Shown here: positions 47,405-56,398 of the stretch, one piece after another | How the letters are laid out: every line of letters starts with the position of its first letter | How positions within the stretch are numbered: position 1 is the first letter of the stretch | Source of the DNA: CAJFUR01 sp904420575 | GTDB lineage: Bacteria > Actinomycetota > Coriobacteriia > Coriobacteriales > Eggerthellaceae | Direction: 5' to 3' | Assembly: GCA_965119745.1 (NCBI GenBank) | Contig: OZ221973.1 | Coordinates: 3,220,450 to 3,284,449 of the forward strand | Length of the DNA: 64,000 nt | Translations under genes and position numbers: made by a program | The notes under the pieces: generated by a model | Told to the model about the DNA's origin: nothing | What the model saw: the letters and a program-made list of their open reading frames with translations, nothing else | The model's database searches: none

Positions 47405-49807
47405 ATGAAAATACGGAGGAAACAGCGCCAAAAGCGCACCCATGCCGTTCCATGGGGCATTCTGATAGCCGTCGCAGCCGTATGCTTCGTGGCGTACTGC
47501 GGCGTCCAGGGCGTCATGCACATCGTCGACGAATGGACCGAGGGCCTGCCCAGCGTCGAGGACAGCCAGGTGGTCTCGTACAGCGAGAAGACGCGCGTCT
47601 ACGCGAACGACAAGACCACCCTGCTTGCCGAGTTCTACCTGCAGGACCAGGAGCCGGTGACCATCGACCAGGTGAACGAATACGTGCTCGAGGGCACCGT
47701 GGCCACCGAGGACGAGCGCTTCTACGAGCACGAGGGCGTCGACCTCATGGGCATCGCCCGCGCCCTCGTGAACAACCTCTTGGGAGGCGACCTGGAAGGC
47801 GCGTCCACCATCACGCAGCAGCTCGTGCGCGGCACGCTGCTTTCCGACGAGGCCACCGAGATTTCGTTCAAGCGCAAGATCCGCGAGGCGCAGCTGGCCC
47901 TGGAGATGGAGAAGGTCTACAGCAAAGACGACATCCTCATGATGTACCTGAACACCATCAACTACGGCGACGGCTGTTACGGCATCGAGGCGGCCGCGCA
48001 GCACTACTTCCAGAAGTCGGCGCTCGACCTGACCATCGCCGAGGCGGCCACGCTCGTCGGCATCCCCCAATCGCCGACGTACAACAACCCGGTCACCTAT
48101 CCCGAGAACAGCCAGAAGCGCCGCAACACGGTGCTCGATCGCATGCTTTCCAACAACGTCATCACGAAGGAAGAACACGACGCGGCGCAGGCCGAGCCCC
48201 TGACGCTCAACCTGGCGCCCACGCGCTCGGAGGACGGCATCTACCTGTATCCGTACTTCACCAGCTACGTGCGCCAGCAGCTGCTCGAGAGCCTGTCGTA
48301 CGACCAGGTGTTCGCCGGCGGGCTGACCGTGTACACCACCATCGACCCCACGCTGCAGGGGTATGCCGAGCAGGCCGCGCAGGAAGCCTACGAGAGCATG
48401 GCGGATTCCGGCGACACCGACGTGAAGCTGTCGCTCACCTGCGTCGACCCGCACACCGGCTACGTGCTGGCCATGATCGGGGGGCGCGACTACGGCAAAG
48501 GCGAAGGCCAGACCGAGTTCAACCTCGCCACCGATGCCAGGCGGCAGGCGGGATCTTCGTTCAAGATGTTCACGCTGGCGGCCGCCATCGAGCAGGGCAT
48601 CAGCCCCCAGACGAAGATCGACTGCTCGCGCAATTACGAGTACAATGGATGGAAAGTGTCCAACAGCACGGGCGCCGACTACGGAATCCGGTCGCTCGAG
48701 TCCGCCACCTGGGTGTCGTCGAACACGGGCTATGCCCGCCTGGTGACCGACCCCGACGGCGTGAGCCCCGCGTCCGTGAAGGAAATGGCCGCGCGCCTGG
48801 GCGTTTCGGGCACGGAAGAGGAGGGCTTCACTTCGGGTCCCGCCATCACGCTCGGCGTCGCCGGAACCAACACGCTGAGCATGGCGAGCGCCTATGGCAC
48901 GCTTTCGACCGGCGGCGTGCGCTACGAGGACTCCTGCATCTCGCAGATCCTCGACAAGGACGGCAACGTCGCGTACGACAACACGAACCCGCAGGGCGAA
49001 CAGGTGCTCTCTCCCGAGGTCTCCTACGCCGTGACCCGCGTGCTGGAAGGCGTGCTCACCCAGGGCACGGCGGCGGGCTACACGCTCTCGTCCGGCCAGA
49101 TAGCCGCAGGCAAGACGGGAACTTCGGACCTTTCCCGCGACCTGTGGTTCTGCGGCTACACGCCCCAGCTTTCCTGCGCCGTGTGGTCGGGCGCCGACCC
49201 CGAACGCGAACTGTGGAGCGCGCCATGGAGCCGTCAAGCATGGAAGACGTTCATGGACCTGGCGCTGCAGGGGTACGACTACCAGGACTTCCCCACGGCC
49301 GCCGATCCCAAGTACGACAGCGCCTTCACGAAGAAGCAGAAGTCGCTCGACGAGGACGAAGCGAAGAAGAAGATCGAAGAGCTTGCCGGCAAGAGCCTGG
49401 ACGAGGTCAAAGCCGCGCTGGGCGACGTGACCGTCGTCGAGCAGTTCAACGACACCGTGGCGGCGGGCCAGGTCATCAGCATCGAGTTCAAGGACGGCGT
49501 CTACATCGTCTATGTGTCGAAAGGACCCGACCCTGCGACGGCCACCATATCGGCCTCGGTCGTGGGCATGAGCAAGGATGCCGCCCTGCAGGCCCTCTCG
49601 GCGGCGGGATTCGGCACCGCCAACGTGGAGTACCAGTACAGCGACACCGTGGCGGCGGGAACCGTCATCAGCCAAAGCGCCACGTCCGGCAAGCGGGGAG
49701 ACACCGTGACCATCGTGGTGTCGAACGGCCCCGACCCGAACGCGCAGCCCGACCCGCCACCCGACCCGCCGGATCCCCCCGATCCGGACAATCCACCCAC
49801 CACCTGA
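47405..49807 (+). CDS. Class A penicillin-binding protein with two PASTA domains
   Basis: An 800-residue bifunctional peptidoglycan synthase. One helix (about 16-38) anchors it. The transglycosylase domain has EDERFYEHEGVD and GASTITQQLVR. The transpeptidase has the catalytic SSFK (Ser384, Lys387), SSN in VSSNTGYAR, and KTGTS. Two PASTA-type domains follow (about 658-712 and 713-779, both with FNDTVAAGQVIS-like or YSDTVAAGTVIS strands), then a Pro/Asp tail. The -10 TAGTAT (47390-47395) is so close to the ATG at 47405 that the mRNA may be leaderless; no ribosome-binding site precedes it. A paralogue lies at 50711-53002. Confidence 0.93.
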   Translation: MKIRRKQRQKRTHAVPWGILIAVAAVCFVAYCGVQGVMHIVDEWTEGLPSVEDSQVVSYSEKTRVYANDKTTLLAEFYLQDQEPVTIDQVNEYVLEGTVATEDERFYEHEGVDLMGIARALVNNLLGGDLEGASTITQQLVRGTLLSDEATEISFKRKIREAQLALEMEKVYSKDDILMMYLNTINYGDGCYGIEAAAQHYFQKSALDLTIAEAATLVGIPQSPTYNNPVTYPENSQKRRNTVLDRMLSNNVITKEEHDAAQAEPLTLNLAPTRSEDGIYLYPYFTSYVRQQLLESLSYDQVFAGGLTVYTTIDPTLQGYAEQAAQEAYESMADSGDTDVKLSLTCVDPHTGYVLAMIGGRDYGKGEGQTEFNLATDARRQAGSSFKMFTLAAAIEQGISPQTKIDCSRNYEYNGWKVSNSTGADYGIRSLESATWVSSNTGYARLVTDPDGVSPASVKEMAARLGVSGTEEEGFTSGPAITLGVAGTNTLSMASAYGTLSTGGVRYEDSCISQILDKDGNVAYDNTNPQGEQVLSPEVSYAVTRVLEGVLTQGTAAGYTLSSGQIAAGKTGTSDLSRDLWFCGYTPQLSCAVWSGADPERELWSAPWSRQAWKTFMDLALQGYDYQDFPTAADPKYDSAFTKKQKSLDEDEAKKKIEELAGKSLDEVKAALGDVTVVEQFNDTVAAGQVISIEFKDGVYIVYVSKGPDPATATISASVVGMSKDAALQALSAAGFGTANVEYQYSDTVAAGTVISQSATSGKRGDTVTIVVSNGPDPNAQPDPPPDPPDPPDPDNPPTT

Positions 49808-49864
49808 GCGGCCTGGCTCCGGACAGGCAGAGTTCTGTTGACAGGTCGCGACGACCCGAAACAA

Positions 49865-49898
49865 GAAGCCCCGGGAAACCGATGTTTCCCGGGGCTTC
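49865..49898. terminator. Bidirectional intrinsic terminator
   Basis: GAAGCCCCGGGAAAC (49865-49879) pairs perfectly with GTTTCCCGGGGCTTC (49884-49898) around a CGAT loop. It is followed by GTTTGCTTGCTCTGTCTTT on the plus strand and TTGTTTCG on the minus strand. It separates the convergent PBP and lipoprotein genes. Confidence 0.85.
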
Positions 49899-50037
49899 GT
49901 TTGCTTGCTCTGTCTTTGCCTACCCACGCCTGCGCGCACCCTTGCCCCCCATGCCCATGCACGGCTCTCCCACGCACGCAAGCCGCCCTGGCAGAGCCGA
50001 TTCCTGCAGAACCTGACGAGCCCGTGAGGGGACGGGC

Positions 50038-50544
50038 CTACGAGGGCAGCTCGGAGGCTTTGTTGTCGCCGGACTGCAGTTTGCCGATGCCCTTGTCGTA
50101 CTGGTCCTGGATCGCCTTGAGCCTTTCGTCGTACGTGCCGTAGTCGAACGGCTGGTCGTCCGTGGCGCTCTCGATCTCGGAATAGAGGCCGATATAGGCG
50201 TTCATCGCATCCTTCAGGTCGTTGCAGCCTTCGACGTATTCGGCCTGGATCTTCTTCATGTCCTCGGGCGCCTGGATCTTGTTCAGGTCTTCGATGGACT
50301 TGAAAGCGTTGTCGGCCTGCGTGCGCATGGTCACCAGATCGCCCCGCGCGACCGCGTCGGAAAAGCCGTCCAACTTGCCGGCCAGGTCTTCCATGGTCTG
50401 ATTGACCTGCGTCATGTACTGGCGGTTCGCCTTCTGCTGCTCGGTCGCCTGGTTGTTCTGACCGGCACAGCCGCCCAGCAGCACGACCGCCATCACCGCC
50501 GCACAGGCCACGCCGACGACACGTATGAACTTGCTCTTCTTCAT
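50038..50544 (-). CDS. Predicted lipoprotein, unknown function
   Basis: A 168-residue exported protein. The signal peptide ends in a lipobox LLGGC (Cys26). The mature part is helical and charged, with heptad-like segments (EQQKANRQYMTQVNQTMEDL, DALRGDLVTMRTQADNAF-like helices), resembling small helical-bundle lipoproteins. The ATG at 50544 follows AAGGAG about 10 bases upstream; the frame is open further but only through non-coding repeats. It lies between two class A PBP genes, so a role in cell-wall assembly is possible but not shown. Confidence 0.8.
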   Translation of the reverse strand: MKKSKFIRVVGVACAAVMAVVLLGGCAGQNNQATEQQKANRQYMTQVNQTMEDLAGKLDGFSDAVARGDLVTMRTQADNAFKSIEDLNKIQAPEDMKKIQAEYVEGCNDLKDAMNAYIGLYSEIESATDDQPFDYGTYDERLKAIQDQYDKGIGKLQSGDNKASELPS

Positions 50545-50710
50545 GGTGCTTCTACTCCTTGTCGCTCTCGCCCACCGAGCCGGAGGGCGCTGCGTGTGCA
50601 CTTCGATTGTTGCTGGACGTATTATGCCATGAACCGCCTCCTTTACGGAGGCCGCAACGGCCATGTCAGCCAATCGATACGCGAACCATAGACTCCGGAG
50701 GCGCTGCGTC

Positions 50711-53002
50711 CTAGGCGGCCGGAGCCGGATCGCCGCCCGAGCCGCCCGAGTCTCCGCCGCCCGAGCCGCCGGAATCGCCTCCGCCCGAGCCGCCTTCGCC
50801 TCCGCCGGAATCACCGCCGCCGGAATCACCGCCTCCGCCGCCGCCTCCGCCGGAATCACCGCCGCCGCCTCCGCCGGAATCGCCTCCACCCGTGTCGTCG
50901 GGATTCGGATTCGGTTTGTTGTCGTCCGGGTCCGGCGTCGTGCCGTCCGGGTTGTCGGGCTTTTCGGGTTCGGTAGCCTTCGTGTCGTCAGGCTTCTCGT
51001 CGGCAGCGTCCTGTCCCGATCCCGAACTGGCATAATAGCCCGACCCAATATGGTTTTCGGCATCGTGGTACGTCGCGTAGGGAGGGTCGCCCGCCTGGGG
51101 GAAGTCTTCCAGGGGTTGCCCGGCCAATGCCGCATTCAGGAAGTCGGCGAAGGCGCTCGCGCAGGTGATGAACGAGGGGATCGGCGTGGCGTCGACATAG
51201 TCCCTCCGGTCGCCGATCCAGATGGCCACCGAAAGCTGCGGCGTGATGCCACAGAACCAACGGTCCTTGTAGTCGTCCGTCGTGCCCGTCTTGCCGCCAG
51301 CCGTCTGGCCGCTGGCAAGCGCCGCGTCGGGAGCGGTGCCGTCGTACGATTCTATGACGCCCTTCATGACCTCGCTGGCCGCATGGGCGATCTCGGGCGA
51401 CAGAGCCGTTTCCCCTACCGGGTCGGAGTTGTCCACCAGCACGTTGCCCTTGCGGTCCTCGATACGCAGGATGCATTCGGGATCGTAGTGGGTGCCGCCA
51501 TTGGCGATGGTGGCATAGGCATCCGCCATCTCCATCGGTGTCACGGATTCCGAGCCCAACGTCAGCGAGCCCACGGCGTTCAGGTCGGACGTGATCCCCA
51601 TGCGGTGCGCCACCTCCACCACCTTTTCGGGCCCGAGCGACATGATGAGGCGCGCGAAGCCGGTGTTCGACGACACGGCGAACGCCCGTGCCAGCGAACG
51701 GGTGCCATAGTCATGGTGCCCGATGTTGGACACCTTCCAACCCGGAAACTCCACCGTTGTGGAACAGTCGATCATGGTGTCGGGCGAGATGCCCGCCTCG
51801 AGCGCCGCCACCAGCGTGAAGGTCTTGAACGACGAGCCCGCCTGGCGCCCCGACCCTCCCAGGCCCGTGGCCAGGTTCACCTGGCTCGTGTAGTAGTCGC
51901 GCCCACCGACGAGCGCCTTCACGTAGCCGTTGTCGGGATCGATGGCCACCATGGACACCTCGAAGGGATCGCCTTCCACGTAGTTGTTGGCTTCGGCCTC
52001 CTTGTTCGCAGCCGCCACCTCGGCTGCCTCCTGCATGTTCACGTCGAGCGTCGTGACCACCTTGAGACCGCCCTTGAACACCTCGTCCTTGGAATACTTG
52101 TAAGGCCCTTCGGGGTCGGTGAGCAGGTAGCGCACGTAGCTGGTGAAGTAGGGGTACTTCTGGATGCCGTCGGACGTGGGCTCGGTGGGGTTGAGCACCA
52201 GGGGCTCGGCCTTGGCGGCCTCGTACTCGTCCTGGCCGATGCAGCCGTTCGACAGCATGCGGTCGAGCACCACGTTGCGTCGGGCGAGGCAGTTGTCCGG
52301 GTTGTCGATGGGGTTGTTGTACGTCGGCGACTGGGGGATCCCCACGAGGGTGGCCGCCTCGGCCAGCGTGAGCTGCGAGGCGTCCTTTGAGAAGTAACGC
52401 TGTGCGGCCGCCTGGATGCCATACGCGCCCGAGCCGTAGTTGATGGTGTTGAGGTACATGAGCAGGATGTCGTCCTTGCTGTAGCGCTCCTCCATCTTGA
52501 TGGAGAGATACGCCTCGCGCACCTTGCGTTCCAGGGAGATGCTGTCCATTTCCGAGACGAGGATGGTGTTGCGCACGAGTTGCTGCGTGATGGTGGACGC
52601 GCCCTCCAGGTCGCCGCCCATCAGGTTGTTCACGAGGGCGCGGGCGATGCCCATCAGGTCCACGCCGCCATGCTCGTAGAAGCGCTCGTCCTCGGTGGCC
52701 ACGGTGCCCTGCAAGGCGTAGGGACTGATCTCGTCGATGGTCACCGGCTCGCGGTTCTCGAGCTGGAACTCGGCGAGCACGGTCTTCTCGTCCGATGCGT
52801 ACACGACGGTGGGAAGCGAGGTGTTGAACGCATCGGCGTCCTCGTAGTCGGGCAGGTCCTGCAGCCAAGAGGTTCCCAGCGCGTAGACGCCGACGAATCC
52901 GGCCACCAGAACGGCCGTTATGACGGTTATGACGGTCAGCACGCCGACGGACGGGTGCTTCTTCTTGATGCTGGGACGATTCTTGATAGAACGCGAAGCC
53001 AC
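50711..53002 (-). CDS. Class A penicillin-binding protein with Gly-rich tail
   Basis: A 763-residue bifunctional peptidoglycan synthase, paralogous to the protein at 47405-49807. It has one anchor helix (about 19-42), transglycosylase EDERFYEHGGVD and GASTITQQLVR, and transpeptidase SSFK, VSSNTGFAR and KTGTT. Instead of PASTA domains it ends in about 110 residues of Asp/Pro then Gly/Ser/Asp-rich low complexity. The start is GTG at 53002, set by GGAGGTG. A -10 TACAAT lies at 53033-53028. The tail is encoded by a repetitive GCC-rich stretch (50711-50900) prone to slippage. Confidence 0.92.
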   Translation of the reverse strand: MASRSIKNRPSIKKKHPSVGVLTVITVITAVLVAGFVGVYALGTSWLQDLPDYEDADAFNTSLPTVVYASDEKTVLAEFQLENREPVTIDEISPYALQGTVATEDERFYEHGGVDLMGIARALVNNLMGGDLEGASTITQQLVRNTILVSEMDSISLERKVREAYLSIKMEERYSKDDILLMYLNTINYGSGAYGIQAAAQRYFSKDASQLTLAEAATLVGIPQSPTYNNPIDNPDNCLARRNVVLDRMLSNGCIGQDEYEAAKAEPLVLNPTEPTSDGIQKYPYFTSYVRYLLTDPEGPYKYSKDEVFKGGLKVVTTLDVNMQEAAEVAAANKEAEANNYVEGDPFEVSMVAIDPDNGYVKALVGGRDYYTSQVNLATGLGGSGRQAGSSFKTFTLVAALEAGISPDTMIDCSTTVEFPGWKVSNIGHHDYGTRSLARAFAVSSNTGFARLIMSLGPEKVVEVAHRMGITSDLNAVGSLTLGSESVTPMEMADAYATIANGGTHYDPECILRIEDRKGNVLVDNSDPVGETALSPEIAHAASEVMKGVIESYDGTAPDAALASGQTAGGKTGTTDDYKDRWFCGITPQLSVAIWIGDRRDYVDATPIPSFITCASAFADFLNAALAGQPLEDFPQAGDPPYATYHDAENHIGSGYYASSGSGQDAADEKPDDTKATEPEKPDNPDGTTPDPDDNKPNPNPDDTGGGDSGGGGGGDSGGGGGGGGDSGGGDSGGGEGGSGGGDSGGSGGGDSGGSGGDPAPAA

Positions 53003-53224
53003 AGGCCACCTCCAAAATCCTCGCCCATTGTATCATCGCGCCATAATCCCTTATGAATTCTCACAAGTTTGTTGGAAAAGGGTCATAACGGACAAACGGA
53101 AGTTGAAGCGGCGGGCAGGACGCGGCCCGGGCGGATGCGGGCCAGGACGTTTCCCATGGGCAACGGAACGGGAACCGGGGAGGGCGCCGCCCGAAGCTTG
53201 GCCTGCCCTCCCGCGCCCGTCGTG

Positions 53225-54631
53225 CTAGGCCCCGCCTCCGTAGGCCAGTTGCGCCTCGTCGGAAGCGAGCTGGGCCTTCGCGGCGGCCATCTGTTCGCGC
53301 ACGGCGGCGTGTCCCGTCCCACCGAACGTGGTGCGGGCGGCCACGATGCTTTCCAGGTCCAGTTCTCCGGCAATGTCGGCCTCGAACAGGTCGCTTTCCG
53401 CCTTGAAGTCCTCAAGCGACAGGTCTTCCAAGTCGCAGCCGCGCTTCTCGCACAGCAGCACCAGATGCCCCACCACTTCGTGCGCGCGGCGGAAGGGCAT
53501 GCCCTTCTTCGCCAGGTAGTCGGCCACGTCGGTGGCGGCCAGATAGCCCTTCTTCGCCTGCGCCCGCATGGCGTCGGCGTTCACCTGCATGGTCTCGATC
53601 ATGCCGGCCGCGCATCGACAGCAGTCCTCCAGCGTCTTCGCCGCGTCGATGGCACCCTCCTTGTCTTCCTGCAGGTCCTTGTTGTAGGCCAAAGGCAGCG
53701 ACTTCATGGTCACCAGCAGCGCCACCAGGTCCCCCACCACGCGTCCCGTCTTGCCACGGATGAGTTCGGCGAAGTCGGGGTTCTTCTTCTGCGGCATGAT
53801 GGACGAGCCCGTGGAGAACGCGTCGGAGAGCGTCACGAAGCCGAACTCGGCGCTGGACCACAGGATGATCTCCTCGCACAGGCGCGACAGGTGCATGCAC
53901 GACACGCTGCAGGCATACGACAGGTCAAGCAGGAAGTCCCGGTCGGACACGGCGTCGAGCGAATTGGGGACGACGCGCGAGAAGCCCAGCTCCGCCGCCG
54001 TCAGGTACCGGTCGAGCGGGTACGTGGTGCCCGCGAGCGCCGCCGAACCCAGCGGGTTCGCGTCGGCCGCGCGGCGGGCGGCGGCAAGCCGCTCGAAGTC
54101 ACGGACCAGCATCCACACGTAGGCCAGCATATGGTGCGAGAACAGCACCGGCTGGGCATGCTGCAGGTGGGTGTAGCCCGGCATGACCACGTCGAAGTGG
54201 TCTTCGGCCTGCTTGACCAGCGCGTGGCGCAGCACCACATTGGCCGCCATCAGGTCCTCGCAGCGCTTCTTGGCGAACAGGCGCGTGTCGGTGGCCACCT
54301 GGTCGTTGCGGCTGCGCCCCGTGTGCAGGCGCGCGCCGGCGTCCCCGATGTCCTCGATGAGCGCCCGTTCCACCGACATGTGGATGTCCTCGTCGTTGAT
54401 GTCGAAGGGGAACGTGCCCGCATCGATGCGCGCCTTGATGCGGGACAGGCCCGCGTCGATGGCGGCGGCGTCCTCTTCGGAGATGACGCCGCGCGCCGCC
54501 AGCATGTGCGCATGGGCGCGCGAGCCGGCGATGTCCTGCGCGTAGAGCGCCTTGTCCACCGGCAAAGACGCGCCGAACCGCTGCGTGAACTCGCTCACGC
54601 CTTCCTCGAACCTGCCCGACCAGAGTGCCAT
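53225..54631 (-). CDS. argH: Argininosuccinate lyase
   Basis: A 468-residue enzyme that splits argininosuccinate into arginine and fumarate, the last step of arginine synthesis. It has the superfamily signature GSSIMPQKKNP, plus TGRSRNDQVATD and GYTHLQHAQPV near the N-terminal third. The ATG lies 32 bases after the argG stop, so the two form one unit. Length is normal and nothing is missing. Confidence 0.97.
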   Translation of the reverse strand: MALWSGRFEEGVSEFTQRFGASLPVDKALYAQDIAGSRAHAHMLAARGVISEEDAAAIDAGLSRIKARIDAGTFPFDINDEDIHMSVERALIEDIGDAGARLHTGRSRNDQVATDTRLFAKKRCEDLMAANVVLRHALVKQAEDHFDVVMPGYTHLQHAQPVLFSHHMLAYVWMLVRDFERLAAARRAADANPLGSAALAGTTYPLDRYLTAAELGFSRVVPNSLDAVSDRDFLLDLSYACSVSCMHLSRLCEEIILWSSAEFGFVTLSDAFSTGSSIMPQKKNPDFAELIRGKTGRVVGDLVALLVTMKSLPLAYNKDLQEDKEGAIDAAKTLEDCCRCAAGMIETMQVNADAMRAQAKKGYLAATDVADYLAKKGMPFRRAHEVVGHLVLLCEKRGCDLEDLSLEDFKAESDLFEADIAGELDLESIVAARTTFGGTGHAAVREQMAAAKAQLASDEAQLAYGGGA

Positions 54632-54663
54632 AGCCTTGAAAACGTCCTTCCCTTACGCGGCCG

Positions 54664-55908
54664 TTACGCCTGCATCCCAGCGGCTTCCAGCGCCACGCCC
54701 TGCTCGCGGCGGTTGGCCGACCACGTCTTGAGCGACAGGTTGTGCAGGTCGATGAAGCCCTTGGCGGCGCCGTGGTCGAAGGTGTCGTCCTCGTCGTAGG
54801 TGGCCAGGCCCTTGCTGTACAGGGAGAAGTCGCTCTTGCGGCCCACCACGGTGCAGGTGCCCTTGTAGAAGCGCAGGCGCACGGTGCCCGTCAGGCACTG
54901 CTGGGTGGAAGCGAGGAACGCGTCGAGCGCCTGCTTGAGCGGCGAGAACCACAGGCCGTCGTAGACCTGGACGGCCCACGCCTGCTCGATGCCCAGCTTG
55001 TAGTGCAGCACGTCGCGCTCCAGGCACAGGTCCTCAAGCGCCTTGTGCGCCTCGATGATGGCCAGGCCGCCCGGCACCTCGTAGCATTCGCGGCTCTTGA
55101 CGCCCACCAGCCGGTTCTCGATCATGTCCAGGCGCCCGTAGCCGTTGCGCCCGGCGATCTCGTTCATGGCCAGGACGGCATCCAGACACGACATGCCTTC
55201 GCCGTTGACGGCGCAGGGAACGCCCTGCTTGAAGGAGATTTCCGCGAATTCGGGCTCGTCGGGGGCGGTCAGGGGATCGGCCGTCATGGTGTAGATGTCG
55301 TCGGGCGGCTCGTTCCAGGGGTTTTCCAGCACGCCGCACTCGATGGCGCGTCCCCACAGGTTGTCGTCGATGGAGTACGGGCGTGCGTTGGTGGTGGGCA
55401 CCTCCACGCCGTGCTCGCGCGCCCAGGCCATTTCCTGCGGGCGGGACTTCAGGTCCCATTCGCGCACGGGGGCGATGATGGTGAGCTCCGGGTCGAGCGC
55501 AACGATGGACGCCTCGAAACGCACCTGGTCGTTGCCCTTGCCCGTGCAGCCGTGCGCCACGTACTTCGCGCCGTATTCGTGCGCGATGTCCACCAGATGC
55601 TTGGAGATGAGCGGGCGCGACAGCGCGGAAAGCAGCGGGTACTTGTTCTCGTACAGGGCGTTCGCGGCGATGGCGCACGTGAGGTAGTATTCGGCGAACT
55701 CCTCGCGCATGTCCGCCACGATGCATTCGATAGCGCCGGTGCGCAGCGCCTTCTGCTTGACCTGTTCCAGGCCGTCGTGCTCCTGCCCCACGTCGCCCAC
55801 GAGCGCGATGACGTCGAGGTTCTTCTCGTCCTGCAGCCACTTGATGCACACCGACGTGTCCAACCCGCCCGAATATGCCAGTACGACCCGATCCTTCTGC
55901 TCAGCCAT
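54664..55908 (-). CDS. argG: Argininosuccinate synthase
   Basis: A 414-residue ATP-dependent ligase joining citrulline and aspartate. The PP-loop AYSGGLDTSVCIKWL is near residue 10, followed by the family motifs AHGCTGKGNDQVRFE, EWDLKSRPQEMAWA and GRNGYGRLDMIENRLVG. The ATG at 55908 follows AAAGGAATGGTC; a longer version from 55983 has no such site. It is followed directly by argH. Citrulline would come from an ornithine carbamoyltransferase (argF) that is not in the window. Confidence 0.97.
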   Translation of the reverse strand: MAEQKDRVVLAYSGGLDTSVCIKWLQDEKNLDVIALVGDVGQEHDGLEQVKQKALRTGAIECIVADMREEFAEYYLTCAIAANALYENKYPLLSALSRPLISKHLVDIAHEYGAKYVAHGCTGKGNDQVRFEASIVALDPELTIIAPVREWDLKSRPQEMAWAREHGVEVPTTNARPYSIDDNLWGRAIECGVLENPWNEPPDDIYTMTADPLTAPDEPEFAEISFKQGVPCAVNGEGMSCLDAVLAMNEIAGRNGYGRLDMIENRLVGVKSRECYEVPGGLAIIEAHKALEDLCLERDVLHYKLGIEQAWAVQVYDGLWFSPLKQALDAFLASTQQCLTGTVRLRFYKGTCTVVGRKSDFSLYSKGLATYDEDDTFDHGAAKGFIDLHNLSLKTWSANRREQGVALEAAGMQA

Positions 55909-56398
55909 GACCATTCCTTTCGATTTCTTTGGCTTGTTCCCTACTGATGCCCGGATCTGCGGTGCAAACGGGTTCTCCGGCACGGAAGGCGCGCGTCAGG
56001 CGCAGAACGTCCGTGGAATCCGTGCGCACCGCGGCTTTTCGCGGTGGCGTGAGCGCCGGGCGGCCCTCACGGCTTGTCGCTTGATGGAAGCGTTGGGGTA
56101 AGGGGGAGAAAAGCGTCCCCGCAAGAAAAGATGGCAGACGACTAGCGTCGTCGCAGTCGGTTGGTCGCACGCGCGGCGTCCACGGCGGCTTGAGGCGAGC
56201 CGCAGTCCGTGTGCGCGCAGGCAGACAGGGCGCCAAGGTTGGCGCAGAGGGCGTCATATGATGCGTGACGGTGCTTCATGCCTCGTGACTTTCGTCGCTA
56301 ACGGATCGTCGGTCCCTGCGCGTTTGGAGGGCAATTGCCCCGTCCGCGCAGAACATGGGGCTATAGTACCGCAGAATCGGGCCGGGGCAACCTAAAAA
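55909..56398 (-). other. Long gap between argD and argG, possible leader
   Basis: About 490 bases with no convincing gene. On the minus strand it contains small hairpins CACCGCG/CGCGGTG (around 56038-56057 in mirrored order) and CGTGAG/CTCACG (around 56050-56072), and a possible -10 TACTAT near 56366. A 118-codon frame with many arginines (56257 leftward, overlapping the argG start) is open, but its composition is what GC-rich DNA gives by chance. The length suggests a separate promoter and a regulated leader for argG-argH. Confidence 0.45.

Noticed and set aside
55901..56257. Arg-rich 118-codon frame as an arginine leader peptide
   Set aside because: Arginine is abundant in any GC-rich random frame, there is no ribosome-binding site, and the Arg codons are scattered, not clustered before a terminator.
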